Origin: JAKFEW01 sp036675505
GTDB lineage: Bacteria; Cyanobacteriota; Sericytochromatia; S15B-MN24; JAQBPE01
Direction: 5' to 3'
Length of the DNA: 64,000 nt
Assembly (NCBI GenBank): GCA_036675505.1
Contig: JAKFEW010000084.1
Location: forward strand, 1-64,000
Of the stretch, positions 61,687 to 64,000 are shown one piece after another. A program made the translations under genes and the position numbers. A model generated the notes under the pieces. That model was not told where the DNA came from. It was given only the letters and a program-made list of their open reading frames with translations, and did not search any database. Every line of letters starts with the position of its first letter. The stretch's first letter is position 1.

Positions 61687-62513
61687 CAGCGCACCGCCTC
61701 GGCGTCGAAGACCGGCCCTTCGTGGCACGCACGGGCATACACCAGGTCGCCCGCCGGTCCGCTCACAGGCACCACGCAGGCGAGGCACACGCCCACGCCA
61801 CAGCCCATCGGGCGCTCGACGGCGACCTGGCACCGCACGCCCGCGGCCCGCGCCGCCGCCGCGACGGCCCGCATCATCGGGTCCGGCCCGCAGGTCAGCA
61901 CGCGGTCGACGCCGGTGAGATCGATACCGTCCGTGACGCGCCCGGCCCGGCCCGCGCTGCCGTCCTCGGTCACGACCTCCACGGCCCCGCCGAAGGGCGC
62001 CAGGCCGACCACCTGGGCGGCGCTCCGGAAGCCCATGACGGCCCGAGTACCCTGGCTCCCGAATGCCTCGACGAACCGCGCGAGCGGCGCGACGCCGACG
62101 CCGCCGCCCACGAGCAGCAGGCGCTCGCCGGGCGCCGGCGGCGCGAAGGGGGTGCCGAGCGGGCCGAGCACGTCGAGCGCATCGCCGCGCGCCACGTTCG
62201 CCAGCCAGCGCGTGCCGCGGCCGACGACGCGGTAGAGCAGGGCGATCGCGGCGCCGTCCGCCCGGTAGACGCTGAAAGGTCGCCTGAGCAGGCCGTCGCC
62301 GACCCGCACGTGGACGAACTGCCCCGGCAGGGTGCAGGCCGCTGTGGGCGCCTCGCCCCACAGCTCGAAGAGGCCCTCGCCGACCCGCCGTTGCCGCGTG
62401 ACGCGCATAAAAAAGCGAGAGGGGCGTTCCCTCTCGCACGACCGGCCTTGAATGGAGACACCACGCCCCGGCTCGGGGCGGCTCAAGCTGGGATCGCATC
62501 CACGCTGCAGCAT
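61683..62513 (-). CDS. pyrK: Dihydroorotate dehydrogenase electron-transfer subunit PyrK, with leader extension
   Basis: The conserved protein begins about the ATG at 62408 (MRVTRQRRVGEGLF), giving 241 residues. It has an FAD-binding front (RRPFSVYRADG), a nucleotide domain (LLVGGGVGVAPL) and a 2Fe-2S cluster of four Cys (ERPMGCGVGVCLACVVP and ACHEGPVF). However that ATG has no ribosome binding site. The same frame is open back to ATG 62513, which has AGGAG at the ideal six bases and lies about 17 bases after the predicted transcription start. The 35 extra codons span an attenuator. Thus translation probably starts at 62513 and either makes an extended PyrK or reinitiates. PyrK passes electrons from PyrD to NAD. 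Confidence 0.88.
   Translation of the reverse strand: MLQRGCDPSLSRPEPGRGVSIQGRSCERERPSRFFMRVTRQRRVGEGLFELWGEAPTAACTLPGQFVHVRVGDGLLRRPFSVYRADGAAIALLYRVVGRGTRWLANVARGDALDVLGPLGTPFAPPAPGERLLLVGGGVGVAPLARFVEAFGSQGTRAVMGFRSAAQVVGLAPFGGAVEVVTEDGSAGRAGRVTDGIDLTGVDRVLTCGPDPMMRAVAAAARAAGVRCQVAVERPMGCGVGVCLACVVPVSGPAGDLVYARACHEGPVFDAEAVRW
62409..62480 (-). terminator. Transcription attenuator in the pyr leader
   Basis: Reading the minus strand, hairpin P1 (CGCCCC / GGGGCG, 62464-62480) is followed by an intrinsic terminator: GCGAGAGGG pairs with CCCUCUCGC around AACGC (62415-62437), then six U (62409-62414) ending at the ATG 62408. The 3' arm of P1 (GGGGCGU, 62463-62469) can instead pair with ACGCCCC (62421-62427) of the terminator, an antiterminator. 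These mutually exclusive folds are the classic attenuator design. No PyrR-type binding loop is evident. Confidence 0.75.
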
Positions 62514-62536
62514 CGACGTCTCCTGGTATTCGTCGA

Positions 62537-62565
62537 AGTATAACCACGTCCTTCGGATGCGTCAA
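62537..62565 (-). promoter_or_regulatory. Promoter of the pyrKDFE operon
   Basis: Minus-strand -35 TTGACG (62560-62565) and -10 TATACT (62537-62542) separated by 17 bases, five of six matches in each. The predicted start is near 62530. Confidence 0.82.
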
Positions 62566-62628
62566 TCGTGCATAACTGATGACACTTCGCGTACGCATGC
62601 GGCCCAGGCTGTGCAATTTTGGCAGTGC

Positions 62629-62656
62629 TGGACAAAGTGAATTATCGTGCTATACT
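62629..62656 (+). promoter_or_regulatory. Promoter upstream of the AsnRS-like gene
   Basis: Plus-strand -35 TGGACA (62629-62634) and -10 TATACT (62651-62656) with a 16-base spacer. The start is expected near 62663. It is divergent from the pyr promoter, with about 60 bases between them. Confidence 0.7.
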
Positions 62657-62664
62657 CCGCCCTA

Positions 62665-62763
62665 ATGCGACACCGATTCATCGAGCCGAGCCGTCATCGA
62701 GACCCGCGCGAGTCATTCCGCGTAGCGGGCGGCGATGAATTCATTTCTCATTCGTTCATCTAA
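62665..62763 (+). CDS. Possible leader peptide, 32 codons
   Basis: An ATG about two bases after the predicted transcription start opens a frame of 32 codons (MRHRFIEPSRHRD... ending ISHSFI) that stops at TAA 62761-62763, exactly at the base of the terminator hairpin. If translated it would be leaderless. The position fits a leader peptide that couples ribosome movement to attenuation, but it contains no Asn codon, so classical Asn-starvation attenuation is not supported. Peptide coding is uncertain. Confidence 0.35.
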   Translation: MRHRFIEPSRHRDPRESFRVAGGDEFISHSFI

Positions 62764-62788
62764 GAGGAGCTTTGGCTCCTCTTTTTTT
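62762..62788 (+). terminator. Intrinsic terminator/attenuator before the AsnRS-like gene
   Basis: AAGAGGAGC (62762-62770) pairs with GCUCCUCUU (62775-62783) around UUUG, followed by a run of U to 62788. It stands between the promoter and the ATG at 62826 on the same strand, so it must be bypassed or regulated for the gene to be expressed, or else it ends a ~125-nt small RNA. Confidence 0.82.
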
Positions 62789-62825
62789 GTGCTTTGAATC
62801 CCATTCGACCGGAAAGGAGTTCGCG

Positions 62826-63830
62826 ATGCGTCATTCCAGTTTGTCCCCGATCCGCCCCGCCGCGGCCGCCCACCAGGATATGCATGACGAGCGCCGCATG
62901 GCGCTGGTCCGCGTCTGGGATGCGATGTTCCGCGGCGCCCGCCGGTACGTCGAGGCCAATGGCTTCATCGGCGTGCACAACATGCCGGAGATCGTTGGCG
63001 TGACCGGCGCTTGCGAGAACGTCGACACGCTCTTCAAGCTGGACTACTTCGGCAAGCAGGCCTACCTGGCCCAGAGCGACCAGCTCTACCTCGAGCTGCT
63101 GACGCCGCACCTCGGGAAGGTCTACGCGGAGATCCAGAGCTTCCGGATGGAGCCCGAAGCCGACGATCGGCACCTGTGCCAGTTCTCGCTCTTCGAAATC
63201 GAGCACCTGGGCGGCCTCGACGAGCTGATCGGCTACCTCACCGGCATCGTGCGCAGCGCCTGCGCCCAGGTGGCGGCGGACTGCGGCCCGGAACTCGCGC
63301 TGTTCGGTCGCGATCCGGCGGCCTTGCGCGATCTGCGCTTCCGTCGCATCACCTATACCGAGGCCGTCGCGGTCCTTGCGCCCGAGTTCCCCGGGCTGGC
63401 CTGGGGAGACGACCTCAAGGCCGACCATGAACGCCGGCTGACCGAGCTGATGGGCCCGGTCTTCCTCACCCACTATCCGCTCCCGATCAAGTTCTTCAAC
63501 ATGCGCCAGAATGACGCCGACCCGCGGGTCGTGAATTCGACGGACATGCTGTTGCCCTTTGCCGGCGAGTCGGCGGGCGCGGCGGAGCGCGAGCACCGCC
63601 ACGACGAGATCGTGCGTCGCCTCGAGGCGAGCGCGATGTACGAGCGCCTGATCGCGCTGGGCGGCACGGACGCGGACTTCGCGTGGTACCTCGACGCGCA
63701 CAAGGACCGTGACATTCCGCTGCACTCGGGCGCGGGGATCGGGATGGCCCGCGTGGCTCAGTTCATCCTGGGGCTCGCGGACATCCGGAAGGCGGTGCCG
63801 TTCGTTCTGAATCGCGAAAACCTGCTCTGA
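62826..63830 (+). CDS. AsnRS/AspRS-like catalytic-domain protein (archaeal-type asparagine synthetase group)
   Basis: 334 residues from ATG 62826 (AAGGAG six bases upstream). It is a class II aminoacyl-tRNA synthetase core only: motif 2 region QSFRMEPEADDRHLCQF followed by FEIEH (about 106), THYPLPIKFFNM, and motif 3 GAGIGMARVAQFILG (about 303). The anticodon-binding OB domain is missing (full AsnRS has about 430-460 residues). This is the layout of the archaeal asparagine synthetase related to AsnRS (ammonia- and ATP-dependent Asp to Asn) and of other synthetase paralogues. The leading candidate is asparagine synthesis; amino-acid activation for another purpose is possible. The upstream terminator suggests attenuation control. 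Confidence 0.8.
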   Translation: MRHSSLSPIRPAAAAHQDMHDERRMALVRVWDAMFRGARRYVEANGFIGVHNMPEIVGVTGACENVDTLFKLDYFGKQAYLAQSDQLYLELLTPHLGKVYAEIQSFRMEPEADDRHLCQFSLFEIEHLGGLDELIGYLTGIVRSACAQVAADCGPELALFGRDPAALRDLRFRRITYTEAVAVLAPEFPGLAWGDDLKADHERRLTELMGPVFLTHYPLPIKFFNMRQNDADPRVVNSTDMLLPFAGESAGAAEREHRHDEIVRRLEASAMYERLIALGGTDADFAWYLDAHKDRDIPLHSGAGIGMARVAQFILGLADIRKAVPFVLNRENLL

Positions 63831-63837
63831 CCGATGG

Positions 63838-63950
63838 CCTCTCCCTCTCCGGGTGGGTTCGTGGGGCGACTGGAAAGGGGGAGAGGTCCGGCGCAGCCGG
63901 GGTGAGGGGGCAGGGGAACGCCGGGTGCCTCGCGCGGGTCCCCCTTCGGT
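63838..63950 (+). repeat. Second copy of the dispersed GC-rich repeat
   Basis: It starts eight bases after the AsnRS-like stop. It shares with the NRPS insertion the ordered words GGGTGGGTTCGTGGGGCG, GAAAGG, GGTGAGGGG and GGTGCCTCGCG. It has its own short inverted arms (CTCTCCCTCTCC near 63840 and GGGGGAGAG near 63880). The window ends soon after, so the right edge is not certain. Confidence 0.75.
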
Positions 63951-64000
63951 TGACGGCCGGGGGTCGGGGACCCGTTCCGCTCGCTGAGCTAGTCGGGGGC

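Noticed and set aside
62409..62513. PyrR-controlled attenuator
   Set aside because: The P1 loop does not show the PyrR recognition sequence. The alternative pairings stand, but the sensing factor is left open.
62663..62826. T-box or amino-acid riboswitch in the AsnRS-like leader
   Set aside because: No T-box sequence, no specifier loop and a leader too short; only a hairpin terminator is visible.

Overview
The window is GC-rich DNA (roughly 68-70% G+C by eye) from a Gram-negative-type bacterium. Several genes point to a non-photosynthetic lineage near the Cyanobacteria, of the Sericytochromatia/Tanganyikabacteria type. These are a DUF2227 protein with the cyanobacterial pattern (MPSGHTHD start, SRQYHRWG, HRSVLSHG), a multi-domain KaiC-like ATPase, prepilin-type proteins and lipoproteins built from Asn/Gly octapeptide repeats. 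That placement is inference; no rRNA or marker gene is present to prove it.

Layout. 1-4.3 kb: a small membrane protein, then a minus-strand run of two unknown membrane proteins around an aldo/keto reductase. 4.4-9.4 kb: a signalling island with a small protein, a triple-domain KaiC-like ATPase and a GAF histidine kinase in one plus-strand operon, converging on a response-regulator/kinase hybrid. 9.56-10.32 kb: no protein gene, but a minus-strand stretch with its own promoter, ten GNRA-capped hairpins, a long-range helix and an intrinsic terminator, read here as a ~765-nt structured noncoding RNA. 10.5-18 kb: a RapA/SNF2 ATPase, a prepilin-headed membrane/zinc-ribbon protein, a two-gene AhpD-like cassette whose second gene reads through an in-frame UGA as selenocysteine (CLFU motif plus SECIS-like hairpin), and a UvrA-like ABC ATPase. 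18-21.6 kb (minus): a CHRD lipoprotein behind a BNR-repeat protein / ThiS-MoaD / MoeZ operon.

22.7-41 kb: a biosynthetic operon of six overlapping genes: an opine-type dehydrogenase, a KAS III enzyme, a MaoC-SDR fusion, an FkbH-like HAD protein, a free ACP and a 4,293-aa NRPS (FAAL-PCP-C-PCP-C-A-PCP-C-A(MT)-PCP-C). The NRPS has one module without an A domain, ends in a condensation domain with no thioesterase, and carries an in-frame dispersed-repeat insertion in its first C domain. An AlkB-type hydroxylase faces it.

42-59 kb is a looser set: a second UvrA2-type protein, a LysM/C39-like protein, DUF2227, a PAS-PAS kinase, a DUF5677-like protein, a SEC-C protein, peptidoglycan-binding and HEYTH-motif proteins, YhhQ, an HMA-domain protein, pseudopilin genes next to an octapeptide-repeat lipoprotein, an HExxH lipoprotein, paired DUF6065-like proteins, MsrA and a second C39-like protein. 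59.3-62.5 kb (minus): the pyrK-pyrD-pyrF-pyrE operon behind a consensus promoter and a transcription attenuator whose leader frame runs directly into pyrK. Divergent from it, an AsnRS-like asparagine-synthetase-type gene also has a terminator between promoter and start codon. The window closes in a second copy of the dispersed repeat that interrupts the NRPS. No tRNA, rRNA, CRISPR array, transposase or replication origin was seen. Positions 1-239 hold no gene that can be supported.
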